A stretch of 64,000 nt of DNA, taken from contig JAGFBZ010000567.1 in the NCBI GenBank assembly GCA_018398805.1, positions 493,463 through 557,462 of the forward strand, read 5' to 3'. The first letter of the stretch is position 1. Each line of letters starts with the position of its first letter. This DNA comes from Hirundichthys speculiger. Its lineage: Eukaryota > Chordata > Actinopteri > Beloniformes > Exocoetidae. A program made the translations under genes and the position numbers. Below are positions 10,366-21,640 of the stretch, in pieces. A model generated the notes under the pieces. The model did no database searches, was not told the origin of the DNA, and worked only from the letters and a program-made list of their open reading frames with translations.

Positions 10366-10384
10366 GGTTAGGGTTAGGGTTAGG
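10366..10384 (+). repeat. Short interstitial TTAGGG run
   Basis: Three consecutive vertebrate telomere units on the plus strand. Too short to be a former chromosome end; typical of telomerase-mediated break repair or chance. Confidence 0.9.
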
Positions 10385-13094
10385 TAAGAACCACGGCGCT
10401 ACTGTCGTTCTGTAGGTGACATTCACAGACAGGCGGTTCACATCCGTCGCCCCCTGCTGGCAGGATGCCACGTCCACATTACCAGCCAACCAAACACTGG
10501 CTCCAGGGATGGCAGTTTTCTGGGCTGAAGATGCTTAAAGACTTTCAAAAGAATGAATTCATGGTGAGATAAAGGAAGATGCACCAATGGTATCTTAATT
10601 TTATCTTTTAATTGTGCCAGTATAAGAACAAAGTCCTGATTACTGCTCCAAACTCCCACTATCCTTTATTACCTCAGACACCATCTCATGTTAGTTTTTG
10701 ATAAAAACCCAGGAGGGTTCAGGCTTCTTTTTAAAACCTTCCATACTTTAGTTTATGTAAAATCCTCAGTTACTGGCGTTTCTAAAGTGTTCTGGGTTCC
10801 AGCGACTTTGAGAGCTGCTTCCTCAGTAATATAAGGGTATAACGGATAACAGTAACGGCTGAGTTAACGGTGCTCTGCTGCAGCAGGAACGGCTCAGCCA
10901 TCAGTCTCCAGACCTCCAGATAAACAGATTGTCTCAGAGCGTCCACGTCTGCTGAGTTCACCACGGATTAACTCATCTGTAGCCTGACTTTTACCATCAG
11001 GAGGAACAAATCCATCAGAGCACAGCTCTGATCATTCAGTCTGTGGGTGAGGGAGCAGAAGAGCGCTGATCAGTCATGAATAAATACTGCAGCTCTGACT
11101 CCTTTAAAGGCAGTGAAGACGCTCTGCTCCAACTGCTTTATTATTCTCATTATGGCTCTTTATCGTTAAACTCAGCTGTCCTCGTCAGTGCTGTGGCCGT
11201 CTGCTTAAACTCAAAGGTGCTTTGAAGACTGAAGAGCTTGTGCTCTAACGTAGTTTTTACATGCGTTTGCAGAACCTAATTGGTTTTTGTGCTTTTTGCC
11301 TGTTGGAGGATGATGAATAATAAAAGAAGAGCCTCCTCTCTGGAGAAATGTTTTGGCAGACTGTCACACACTTAAGTGCAACAGTGCATCCCGTCACAGC
11401 TACAAGAAACACCCATCTAGACGTGATCTTTGAGTTTCACTTCCCAAAACCTCTGATGCACCAGCTTGTGCTGTGCTGGATGAGAGAAGCACTGGCGTCA
11501 GGCTGGACTCAGCTGCAGACGTTTAAATAGCGTTGTCTCAAATCCTGTTGGCTTCTGCAGGCCAGACCAGATGGAGGAACGTCTTGGAACAAGTTCAGCT
11601 GGGTCTGGATCCTTGTCTTAAAACCCTTAAAACTGTCTGGTTGTGGTAGAGCAGAGGCCTCGTTACTCTGGACCTCCAGGGTCAGAGGTCGTCTTTATGA
11701 GAGCACAATGAGATTATTTTTTATTATTTTCAAATGGCCTACTTATCCAGGAGGTGTCATCCTCCAGCACTGGTGTCGTGGCCTAACGATTCCAGTCTGT
11801 GTTTCCTGAATTATGTTTCTACAGAGGATGAAGGTCAGACTGATGAAATGGTAATAAACACGGGGGCGGAGCAAAGGTGATGATGTCAGAACCTCCCTCC
11901 TCCTCTGCAGATGCTGATGTGGGTCTCTGAATTACAGAACACATAAACCCCTCAGACAAATACGGGTCCAGGACTTCAATAACGCTGCAGTCTCTGGTTA
12001 ATAAGCCCCAGAGGGGCGGGACCTCGTCTCGCTGCTCGCCGTGGCGTCTCTCCACCAGCAGCAGAAGACTCTCCCAGTGCCTCGAACCCGTCCACTTCCT
12101 TCTCCAGTGCCCTCACCTCCCCATGATGGTTGCTGGCGGAGCTTCAGGGAGCTGAGCGTGGTCAGGGTCAGAGGCGTCTGATAAAAAAGAAGAATTGGAG
12201 ATAAATCAGGGGCGAAATCAGAAACAAGGAAAGGAAAAGGAGCTGCTGTATCTCCTGCAGTGGCATCCTGAGGAAAATGAAAGTAAGAAGTGAAATGATG
12301 TCTGGAACAAACTCAGAGTTAAAATAAACCTGAGCCAGTTTATTTTTAGCTCACTCCAGCAGCTCTGTCATCTTCAGACTCCTGGTTCATCTTCTTTCTT
12401 CTGTTTGACTTTTCTAAAGCTTATTATAGAATTATGTCTTAATTAAAGCCTGCTTTCTTTTAATCTGGATCTTTGAGCCTCGATCAGAGGGGACCCTCAA
12501 ATAGACCCGACTCCCTGGTTCCTCTCAGCTCCAGCAGACCTGGAGATGCTTCTGTTTCTTGGAGGGACCGCCTCCATAAAACTGCTCAACCTTCTCCTCA
12601 TGCGAGTAGCACTGCTGAATTCACCTCCATCTCCAAAAACTGGGCCGGTATCATCTGGTTCATGTGTGGGTTCTGCAGCTTTAGCAGACCCGTCCAGACT
12701 GTGACACAGATGTCAAACCTCTCCTTCTGCTGGTAGCAGGTCATTTAAAGTGAACACTAAATCTGACAACATCTACTTAAAGTTAGTCACGCTTTACTAA
12801 GAAAGCTCTGCTTGTGGCGATGTTTCTTGACTCAGTGATGACTGGTTTCTCCACAGAGAGCCTGGACTCATGTATGTTCACCTGTCAGACCACATTAGAC
12901 CTCAGAGCTTCCTTTCCCTCCAGTCACCACATCCACCACCGTTCTCTTCTCACCACAATCAGTACATAAATTACTAATCATAACTTCATTATAAGTAATA
13001 AAATCTGTGAGCCCAGAATCGCTCTCTAACATCTGTCTCATCAAGGGTTAGAACATTTGACAAGAAAAAAAAAAAGGTTTTACCAAATTCCCAT
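10385..13094. other. Non-repetitive DNA, no gene seen
   Basis: 2.7 kb of AT-moderate sequence. Frames up to 87 codons (plus 12473-12736) have no recognisable motif. I find no element termini. Confidence 0.5.
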
Positions 13095-13145
13095 TAAAAC
13101 ATCTGCAGACAGCTGTTTTAAAAACAGCTGTCTGCAGATGTTTTA
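13095..13145. repeat. Perfect 25-bp-arm palindrome
   Basis: 13095-13119 and 13121-13145 are exact reverse complements around the single base at 13120. The arms contain ATCTGCAGACAGCTG. Such near-spacerless perfect inverted repeats normally arise by replication template switching and can form hairpins. Confidence 0.97.
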
Positions 13146-13254
13146 GCTGCTCAGATTCCTGTGAATGTTTCCAGCAGGAACATTTCATGGAACAAACACA
13201 AACACAGGTGAACATACCACTGGATTTACTCCTGAAGAAGTCAAAGCTTGAGAG

Positions 13255-13635
13255 CAGAGATTCCCAAAGTGTGGGCCGCAGCCCCCTGGTGGGCCTTTGT
13301 GGTACTGCAGGTGCGCCGTGAGAGGTCATTAAAATTAAACAAATGTTTTAAATCCTCGATTTTTTTTAAATACGCTTTTAATTATTGTAAAATACTCATG
13401 AGATGATTTAAAAAAACATTAAAAAGTAATAAAACAAACCAGTTAAGTGTTATTCTACTGTCATCTTAACTTAATATGACAAGTGTCACCTTATTTGTTG
13501 ACTCCTTACATTAATATCAGATCATAGTTTCTAGTCCTGTATGTTGATCACAGTTGTGATTAAAGGTTTCGGTGGGCCGCAGAGATTTTTCACATTTCAA
13601 ATTGGGCCTTGGTATTCTGAAGTTTGGGATAGCTG
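13255..13635. mobile_element. hAT-like miniature element (MITE), 381 bp
   Basis: The left end starts CAGAGATTCCCAAAGTGTGG and the right end, reverse-complemented, starts CAGCTATCCCAAACTTC. This is the CAG..TCCCAAA type of terminal repeat found in hAT elements. The flanks carry an imperfect 8-bp duplication, CTTGAGAG (13247-13254) and CTTTAGAG (13636-13643), matching hAT target-site length. GGGCCGC and GGTGGGCC motifs near both ends (13274-13294, 13571-13580) are common in vertebrate non-autonomous hATs. It has no coding capacity and is AT-rich inside. Confidence 0.75.
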
Positions 13636-13643
13636 CTTTAGAG

Positions 13644-15544
13644 CTTTTATCTTTGGGATGTGACTGCAGGCCAGGACATCATCTTTAGATGAAGGTGTCT
13701 TCATGTCCTCAGCATCTGTCCTGTGATCACCGCGGTGATACATACTGGGTTGGACTGGCTGGTTCCTTCAAACATCAGCAGTCCAGGTTCCCCTGAACCC
13801 GGTGGAAGATCTTTTAACTGAGGCACCGTTTAGAAATCAGTCACTTTGGTTGTCAGAGATGCTGTCAGATTAATGGCCATGTTTTTATGATCATTAGAAA
13901 ATGAAGGGACAAACTCTTCACGTTGGTCTGCAGGCTGGTGTTCAGCTCTGAGGTTGAGAAGATGTTACTGCTGAGATAGATGATAGATCTTCTCACTTCT
14001 CTACAAAAACATATGAACCTCAGTGTCTCCAACCATGTCTGACCTCCTCCGTCCAGAGGGTCGGCCATGACGACTCCCATGAGGTTTTGGAGGCAGACTG
14101 TTAAAGGTCTGATCCAGCTCTGTTCTGGCTACCTGTCTTGTGATCTGTGCTGTATCCTCAGCATCTTTATTGGACAGACACCTGCACCGTGTCACCTGCC
14201 TTCAGCTAAATTACAAATATTGATTCCTGAAGCTGTCCTCTTCTCACCTTTCTTCCAGTCTGTCGGGTCAGACGCATCCTTCATTTTCCAGTCTGTGGAC
14301 TCTGATTGACTGGAGTCCCTCTGAAACCGAACCAGAGCACCGACTCATCAAACAAACCCAGAGATCTGATGTCCTGGCTGCTGGGTTGATTTCAGTCTTG
14401 AGAGCCAGAAGGAGGGTTGTTTTGGAGAAGCTAGTCATTGAAACAGTTATTAGAAATAACATCTCTGACAGTTTGTTGAATATTTTACTGGATTTTTGCT
14501 GCTATAACAAACATTCTCTCAGCCTTTAGTTTGCTTTGGAGAAATTACAGTGTTTGCTTTTTCATTTTCAGACCCAGTTTCTTTTGTTTTCTTCAGACTG
14601 GGTTGACGTTTCTGCCCCAGTTCCAGCTCACACTTTGGAAAAGTTGAGAGCAAAATATCAGAAGCAGAACGATTCAGTTTTCAGACGGAGGATTAATTGG
14701 ACTAAAGTGAAATATTCATGTCTGAAATGTTCAAAGCTGAGGACGACTGATTTCTCCAGAGATAGTTTTTCTAGAGTGCATCACTCAGATCACGACACAA
14801 AGACTTTTGGATCACAGAGTGACAAAGCTGCACACAATAGTGTGTTATTAATGAATAATAATATCACACTGCTGTGTATTAACAATGAATGTAAATGCAG
14901 CTTAGCAACAAACCTCAGTGGGCGTCTCTGATTCAACATTCAGCTGGATTCACAGAAAGCCTTTAATCGTTCAGATGTTTTATTGTGTTTGTCTGTGGCT
15001 CCGCCTCCTTCTTGTTACAGTTCTACCTGAAAGAAACATGGATTTTAAACTCGTCTAGGAAAGGAATATTCTCATGTAATAGGTTACGGCTGTTTTGACA
15101 AAAGCCATCACGTTTGCCTCCTCCTAACTCTAACCCTGTCTGTGATTGGCTGGAGCCATGATTGTTATGGTCTGGAGGGCCCCCCTCTGGTTCTGGTTTA
15201 ATGTCTTAAACCTCTTAAGTTATCTCAGCAGGATTGGGGAAGGCTGTGGTTAGGGTTAGGATTAGATATGAATGTTGATAAATGCAACACAAGTAAACCT
15301 ATTGACATTTCAGGAGACATCACATAAAAACACAAACTCTGGTCCTCGTGTACTGGATGAGACGTCCTCACTGATCTGTCCCAGCTCTACGAGACTGACT
15401 GAACCCGGGTCATCTCTGCTCAAAGATATTCACACAGTCGGCTTCATGAAAGACATTTGGACCCTCGATGTGTTAAAATGTCAAATTATACATTGACCAT
15501 TATTATTAAAAAGCATGGCCCAAAACATGAAAATAACACTGAGA
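13644..15544. other. Non-repetitive DNA, no gene seen
   Basis: Includes a 131-codon plus frame (14536-14931), rich in Lys/Ser/Asn, that I do not recognise. Two or three dispersed TTAGGG/CCCTAA units occur near 15129 and 15249. No supported gene. Confidence 0.5.
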
Positions 15545-15735
15545 TCAGACCAGCACTCAGACCAGTACTCAGACCAGTTCTCAGACCAGTTCCCAGACCA
15601 GCTCCCAGACCAGCTCCCAGATCAGTACTCAGACCAGTACTCAGACCAGTTCCCAGCCCAGTTCCCAGACCAGCTCCCAGACCAGTACTCAGACCAGTAC
15701 TCAGACCAGTACTCAGACCAGTACTCAGACCAGCT
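15545..15735. repeat. 12-bp minisatellite
   Basis: About 16 copies of CAGACCAGTACT-type units with TACT/TTCC/CTCC variants. All three plus frames and one minus frame are open through it, as expected for a stop-free unit divisible by three. Confidence 0.95.
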
Positions 15736-16224
15736 CTACTTTTCACTGAATGTAACAAAAGCATTCTGGGTTAGAAACCATGAAGAATTCCTGCCTAAAA
15801 CCAAGTAATTTTAATTTCTACTGTAATTAAAACGTTGTCCAGGTTTGTAATGTGTAATTTGTCCATTACTGCATGAACCTGTCTACCTGTCATCTACCTA
15901 TCATTTACCTCTACGCTCTCCCTCAGAACATCTGATACTGGAAGTCCTCCACCTCAGACATCATGTCCCCCAACCAGAGAGGAGACCTCAGCCTAGACAG
16001 TCATGACCTCAGATCTGGAGGAGCTGGTCCTCTCTAGTCCAGAACCAGAATCAGGGTCTAATTAGTGACATGAATGGATGAAGGTGATTCCCAGCAGGTT
16101 CCAAAGCTGCAACCTTGGATATTGATTATGTTTCCTCTTGCAGGGTCAACAGGGACATATCTTGTTGTTCTGCCAATACGTTCAAAATTTATGTTTCAGT
16201 GGTAATAAACTGAAGAACTGACAA
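15736..16224. other. Non-repetitive DNA, no gene seen
   Basis: No frame or repeat that I can support. Confidence 0.5.
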
Positions 16225-16260
16225 GAGAAGGATGATGAAGATGAAGATGAAGATGAAGAT
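16225..16260. repeat. (GATGAA)n microsatellite
   Basis: Five to six hexamer copies directly ahead of the SINE-like fragment. Confidence 0.9.
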
Positions 16261-16261
16261 G

Positions 16262-16435
16262 AAGATGCAAGAGACCTGTCCAGGGTCCACCTCTGCTTTT
16301 CACCTGAAGAGAGCTGTGATAGGCTCCAGAAGACTAAACAGGTATGGATGGATGGATGGATGGATGGATGGATGGATGGATGATGGATGGATGGATGGAC
16401 AGATGGATAGATAGATGATGGATTGATGAATGGAT
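16262..16435 (+). mobile_element. 3' part of tRNA-headed SINE-like repeat with (ATGG)n tail
   Basis: Reads GAGACCTGTCCAGGGTCCAC, then GTGATAGGCTCCAG, then a long ATGG run (16342-16425). This is the 3' half of a repeat family very common in fish. Other pieces lie at 20795-21125 (minus), 26690-26775 (plus) and about 36115-36190 (minus). Confidence 0.75.
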
Positions 16436-17840
16436 CAGGGATTCAGACATCAAATGTATCATGGTAACAACAATTAGCTGATCAGTTTGATTGATAACCC
16501 AGTCATCCTATTCTATCAATAGTTTGATGACTGGGTTAGAGCTTAGTGGAGAGCAGGTGAGGGAGCTCCATGTTCCTGTGGACAGGTGAGGAAGTCCTCA
16601 GGTTTGTCTCCAACGGCAGTAACAGCAGCAGGATGTGAAGGAACCTTTATTTGGTTCAGCTACACTGAAAGTTTCTGCTCTGTTCTGTTCTAGAAAGATC
16701 TTTATCTGTGGCTGTGACTGAGATCGTTCCTCCACACTAACACCATCTCCAGTCAGGCCTCTGCTAAACCACTGATGCTAATGACCCTTCTGGAACCTTC
16801 TACAGCCGTCAGACCAGGAATCCAATCACCATGCAAATAAAGTTCAGCTCGACAGCTGCAGATATAAGTCATGACTCATGTTGTTTGTTTTTCTTTCCCC
16901 CTCTTGTCTTTGGTGAAAAAAAAATAAATCCAATTATGAACTCAAACTCCATTTGTTGTGTCCACTAGAGCTTTAAGAAAACTCTTGAGAAAAAAAGGAG
17001 GCAGAGCTTACCTCAGAAACAAAGCTTTTAAGAGGATCAAGAAGGGATTGTTTTGTGTCTAATAACAACACTTTGCAAGAAAAAGGGATGATATTCACAA
17101 CTCCAGAATAAACGAGTCAAGAGCAATTAAATACTGTCTTTGTCTTTTCACTGATGTCTTATGGCTCCTAACCATGAGCAACCTTGTCTCGGCACATTTG
17201 AATGATCAACGCGACGCGTGAGCTGAGTTTGAATCAGTCAATGACAGCTTTGTGCCACGTACGCGTCCATGGAGTAAAGGCCTGGAGAGGGAAGTCATTA
17301 AGAATTATATTTACTTCATTTCTGCCTCTTACAGCGTTCACATCCACCAGCTGGATTCATGTTTCTGTGAATGTTTCCTTCACTCGTTTCCTTGAGCTGC
17401 ACCAAAGGAAACATCTTAGTTATCAGAGATGCATTTGAAAAGATGGTGACCAGGCTGCTGACCTGACTGGAAAACTCCAGGAAATATGAGTGTAAGTAAA
17501 CTTTGACTACACACTTACACACTAGTGCCTTTTACTGATGGGTTAAGACATGAAATGGGGGCGGGGACTGTTGGGGGCGGGGACTGTTGGCGTCAGTCAG
17601 GCGCTACCAGACTGAACAGCTTCCTCCCTTCAACCATCAGCACACTCAGCGCTCAGCGCTGACATCAAATCAGATCACAGAACAACACGACTGAATGAGT
17701 GTACATACATGACGTCACGCACACGTGTGCATGTACGCATATGTGTGGATGTGTGTGTGTAGGTTCCTATAAATCTACACAAACATGTTTATGAACCATT
17801 ATAGGTGTGAAATAGTGTTGATAGCATATACAAGCATATC
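16436..17840. other. Non-repetitive DNA, no gene seen
   Basis: Contains a direct repeat of a GGGGGCGGGGACTG motif (about 17557-17588) and a TG-rich patch (17740-17760). No gene or element end recognised. Confidence 0.5.
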
Positions 17841-17940
17841 TTGTTGATATTGCACCATTGAAGACTTTTATCTTCCTTATTTGTGTCTTTGCCTTGTGGC
17901 TTGAGATTTTCTTGTTCATTAAACGACAATAAAAGGTGTT
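17841..17940 (+). mobile_element. Retroposon 3' end
   Basis: The sequence ends CATTAAACGACAATAAAAGG directly before TTCTR pentamers. The ending (GACAATAAA plus a TTCTA-type tail) is shared, in the opposite orientation, by the insertion at 34629-34760. It is the 3' end of a LINE or SINE whose body is not recognisable here. Confidence 0.6.
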
Positions 17941-18445
17941 CTGTTCTATTCTATTCTATTCTATTCTGTTCTGTTCTGTTCTGTTCTGTTCTATTCTTTT
18001 CTGTTCTGTTCTATTCTATTCTGTTCTGTTCTATTCTTTTCTGTTCTGTTCTATTCTATTCTATTCTGTTCTATTCTTTTCGGTTCTATTCTATTCTGTT
18101 CTTTTCTATTCTATTCTATTATATTCTGTTCTGTTCTATCCTATTCTATTCTGTTCTATTCTTTTCGGTTCTATTCTATTCTGTTCTGTTCTGTTCTATT
18201 CTTTTCTGTTCTGTTCTATTTCTATTCTGTTCTATTCTTTTCGGTTCTATTCTATTCTGTTCTTTTCTATTCTATTCTATTATATTCTGTTCTGTTCTAT
18301 CCTATTCTATTCTGTTCTGTTCTTTTCTATTCTGTTCTGTTCTGTTTTATTCTTTTCTGGTCTATTCTATTCTATTCTGTTCTGTTCTGTTCTGTTCTCT
18401 TCTGTTCTGTTCTGTTCTGTGCTGTTCTGTGCTGTTCTGTTCTAT
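17941..18445. repeat. (TTCTR)n pentanucleotide array
   Basis: About 100 pentamers alternating TTCTG and TTCTA, with scattered TTCTT and GGTTC variants and one internal copied block (compare 18071-18140 with 18235-18305). It starts exactly at the retroposon tail. The unit has no stop codons in any plus frame, hence the long open frames. Confidence 0.95.
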
Positions 18446-18609
18446 CCAAGCATGCATCCTGTTTGTGCCATCTCATTGAACAAATTAAAAACACTGAATG
18501 CTTCTCCATAGTAAGTATAGTATTTCACCTACCAGTCACCTACTTTACTATTCTGTAAAGTTGGACATTGGAGCACGAAAATAAGTGCAGACTGACTCAC
18601 TGTTGGAGC
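18446..18609. other. Short spacer
   Basis: AT-rich; nothing seen. Confidence 0.5.
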
Positions 18610-20728
18610 CAGACCCTAGTGGTCTGTAAAGGAATTAAGGAATTGCAGTTCCCCTACAGACCACTAGAGACTGAAGTTCCTCTAATGACTACTAGAGGCT
18701 GCAGTTCTTCTAATAAGTAGAGGAACTGCAGCCTCTAGTGGTCAGTAGAGGAACTGCAGCCCCTAGAGGGTCAGTAGAGGAACCGCAGCCTCTAGTGGTC
18801 GGTGGAGGAACTGCAGCCTCTAGTGGTCAGTAGAGGAACTGCAGCCCCTAGAGGGTCAGTAGAGGAACCGCAGCCTCTAGTGGTCGGTGGAGGAACTGCA
18901 GCCTCTAGTGGTCGGTGGAGGAACTGCAGCCTCTAGTGGTCAGTAGAGGAACTGCAGCCTCTAGTGTTCAGTAGAGGAACTGCAGCCTCTAGTGGTCAGT
19001 AGAGGAACCGCAGCCTCTAGTGGTCGGTGGAGGAACTGCAGCCTCTAGTGGTCAGTAGAGGAACTGCAGCCTCTAGTGGTCAGTAGAGGAACTGCAGCCC
19101 CTAGAGGGTCAGTAGAGGAACCGCAGCCTCTAGTGGTCGGTGGAGGAACTGCAGCCTCTAGTGGTCAGTAGAGGAACTGCAGCCTCTAGTGTTCAGTAGA
19201 GGAACTGCAGCCTCTAGTGGTCAGTAGAGGAACTGCAGCCTCTAGTGGTCAGTAGAGGAACTGCAGCCTCAGTGTTTCAGTAGAGGAACTGCAGCCTCTA
19301 GTGGTCAGTAGAGGAACTGCAGCCTCTAGTGGTCAGTAGAGGAACTGCAGCCTCTAGTGGTCGGTAGAGGAACTGCAGCCTCTAGTGGTCGGTGGAGGAA
19401 CTGCAGGCAGCCTCTAGTGGTCGGTAGAGGAACTGCAGCTTCTAGTGGTCGGTAGAGGAACTGCAGCCTCTAGTGGTCGGTGGAGGAACTGCAGCCTCTA
19501 GTGGTCGGTGGAGGAACTGCAGCCTCTAGTGGTCGGTGGAGGAACTGCAGCCACGAGTACTGTATTCTGTCAAGTGACACCATACGTTGATCGTAGGAAG
19601 ATCTTCTGTTTCACAGACGTGAAGACTCTGCAGCCTCTAGTGGTCAGTAGAGGAACTGCAGCCCCTAGAGGGTCAGTAGAGGAACCGCAGCCTCTAGTGG
19701 TCGGTGGAGGAACTGCAGCCTCTAGTGGTCAGTAGAGGAACTGCAGCCTCTAGTGTTCAGTAGAGGAACTGCAGCCTCTAGTGGTCAGTAGAGGAACTGC
19801 AGCCTCGAGTGTTCAGTAGAGGAACTGCAGCCTCTAGTGGTCAGTAGAGGAACTGCAGCCTCTAGTGGTCAGTAGAGGAACTGCAGCCTCTAGTGGTTGG
19901 TAGAGGAACTGCAGCCTCTAGTGGTCGGTGGGAGGAACTGCAGCCTCTAGTGTCGGTGGTTAGAGGAACTGCAGCTTCTAGTGGTCGGTAGAGGAACTGC
20001 AGCCTCTAGTGGTCGGTAGAGGAACTGCAGCCTCTAGTGGTCGGTGGAGGAACTGCAGCCTCTAGTGGTCGGTGGAGGAACTGCAGCCTCTAGTGGTCGG
20101 TGGATGAACTGCAGCCTCGAGTACTGTATTTTGTCAAGTGACACCATACGTTGATCGTAGGAAGATCTTCTGTTTCACAGACGTGAAGACTCTGCAGCCT
20201 CTAGTGGTCAGTAGAGGAACTGCAGCCCCTAGAGGGTCAGTAGAGGAACCGCAGCCTCTAGTGGTCGGTGAAGGAACTGCAGCCTCTAGTGGTCAGTAGA
20301 GGAACTGCAGCCTCTAGTGTTCAGTAGAGGAACTACAGCCTCTAGTGGTCAGTAGAGGAACTGCAGCCTCGAGTGTTCAGTAGAGGAACTGCAGCCTCTA
20401 GTGGTCAGTAGAGGAACTGCAGCCTCTAGTGGTCAGTAGAGGAACTGCAGCCTCTAGTGGTCGGTAGAGGAACTGCAGCCTCTAGTGGTCGGTGGAGGAA
20501 CTGCAGCCTCTAGTGGTCGGTAGAGGAACTGCAGCTTCTAGTGGTCGGTAGAGGAACTGCAGCCTCTAGTGGTCGGTAGAGGAACTGCAGCCTCTAGTGG
20601 TCGGTGGAGGAACTGCAGCCTCTAGTGGTCGGTGGATGAACTGCAGCCTCGAGTACTGTATTCTGTCAAGTGACACCATACGTTGATCGTAGGAAGATCT
20701 TCTGTTTCACAGACGTGAAGACTCTTTG
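18610..20728. repeat. 28-bp minisatellite with ~550-bp higher-order period
   Basis: The unit (example 19321-19348, core CTGCAGCCTCTAGTGGTC) returns every 28 bp for about 2 kb, with variants CAGTAGAGG/CGGTGGAGG, TAGAGGGTC and TAGTGTTC. The array is interrupted three times by the same non-repeat segment of about 75-80 bp (GTACTGTATT ... GTGAAGACTCT) starting at about 19558, 20121 and 20653. Units between interruptions appear in nearly the same variant order. So whole blocks of about 530-565 bp were tandemly duplicated on top of the 28-bp repeat. Inverted units lie at the left edge (18630-18720). Confidence 0.93.
18686..18744. repeat. Inverted repeat at head of 28-bp array
   Basis: 18686-18712 and 18718-18744 are reverse complements (25 of 27 match) around a 5-base spacer. 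The left arm is an inverted array unit, so the array meets its own mirror copy here. Confidence 0.9.
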
Positions 20729-20794
20729 AATCAAAGCTGATCAAGAAGACGTTTCCATCTGACAGTGCTGCTATCTCGCGTTTTTATCTATTAT

Positions 20795-21125
20795 TCATAC
20801 ACATTCAGTCCTCTGCAGGGTCTCAGGGATCTGTTGGAGTCTATCCCAGCTCTAAAGGGCCTGTCCAGGGGTCCAGGGGTCCACCTGGACAGGTCTCCAG
20901 TCCATTGCAGGGCCACATGTAGACAAACAACCGCACACACCTATAAGCGATCTCGAACCACCATTCAACCTAACTTGTCTTTGGACAGATGCAGACAGAC
21001 CAGAGCAGACCCACGCCAGCTCAGGGATAACATACTAACTCCGCACAGAAAGGCCCCGCTGGGGTTCGAACCAGAAACCCTCCTGCTGTGAGGCAACTGT
21101 GCTGACCATCAAGCCATCATGCTGC
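20795..21125 (-). mobile_element. tRNA-headed SINE-like repeat, near full length
   Basis: Read on the minus strand, it starts GCAGCATGATGGCTTGATGG with an A-box-like segment, then GTTGCCTCACAGC and a B-box-like GGTTCGAACCCC (21062-21073). Next are GGCCTTTCTGTGCGGAGTTA, GACCTGTCCAG and GCTGGGATAGACTCC. This order (tRNA-like head, CTTTCTGTGCGGAGTT, then a CTGTCCAGG/GATAGGCTCC end) is that of a widespread fish repeat. It has a local duplication (GGGGTCCAGGGGTCC near 20868) and no open gene. Confidence 0.75.
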
Positions 21126-21640
21126 ACGTCTTGCTTTCCATCTTCCATTAAAATAGAAAAAAAATCTCTTTAAGGTTTCTCTTCAAGGAACCACAAAAGT
21201 GGGTTCATTAGGTTTATTTTTATTCCTCCTGATTCATAGTTGGCGGTACTGTGTAATTACTGCAAGTAACGCCTTGAGAGTAGAGAGCTTCCAAAGCATC
21301 TCAGGGGACACCGTCACCATGGAAATGGCCAGTCTGAGATAGAAATATGCTCTTTTTGTCATTTTAGTTCCATGTATGTGTGTTTAAGAGTTTAAAAGAT
21401 GAGCTGAATTAAAGAGACAGCATGAAGAACACACACACTAACCAGAATGAACTTCATGGCCCAATAAAACTAATCATGTTGGAGAACTGGAACTTGAAGA
21501 AATGAGGAATCAGAGGACGTTAATCACAAATGAATAACAAACTGATACAATAAACTAAAATCAGCAGGAAACTAACTGGATGTACAGAGACACTAAAATA
21601 AAACTGCTGGTTAGGCTTGATTCAAGCCTAACCTGCAGGT
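21126..21640. other. Non-repetitive DNA, no gene seen
   Basis: AT-rich spacer. A short GGCTTGATTCAAGCCTAACC inverted motif lies at about 21614-21633. Confidence 0.5.

Noticed and set aside
17883..18511. Hydrophobic Leu/Phe/Ser/Cys frames that look like membrane proteins
   Set aside because: Direct translation of (TTCTR)n; all plus frames are similar.
21060..21125. A real tRNA gene (B-box GGTTCGAACCCC)
   Set aside because: The tRNA-like head does not form an evident full cloverleaf and is followed by the body of a dispersed SINE-like repeat.
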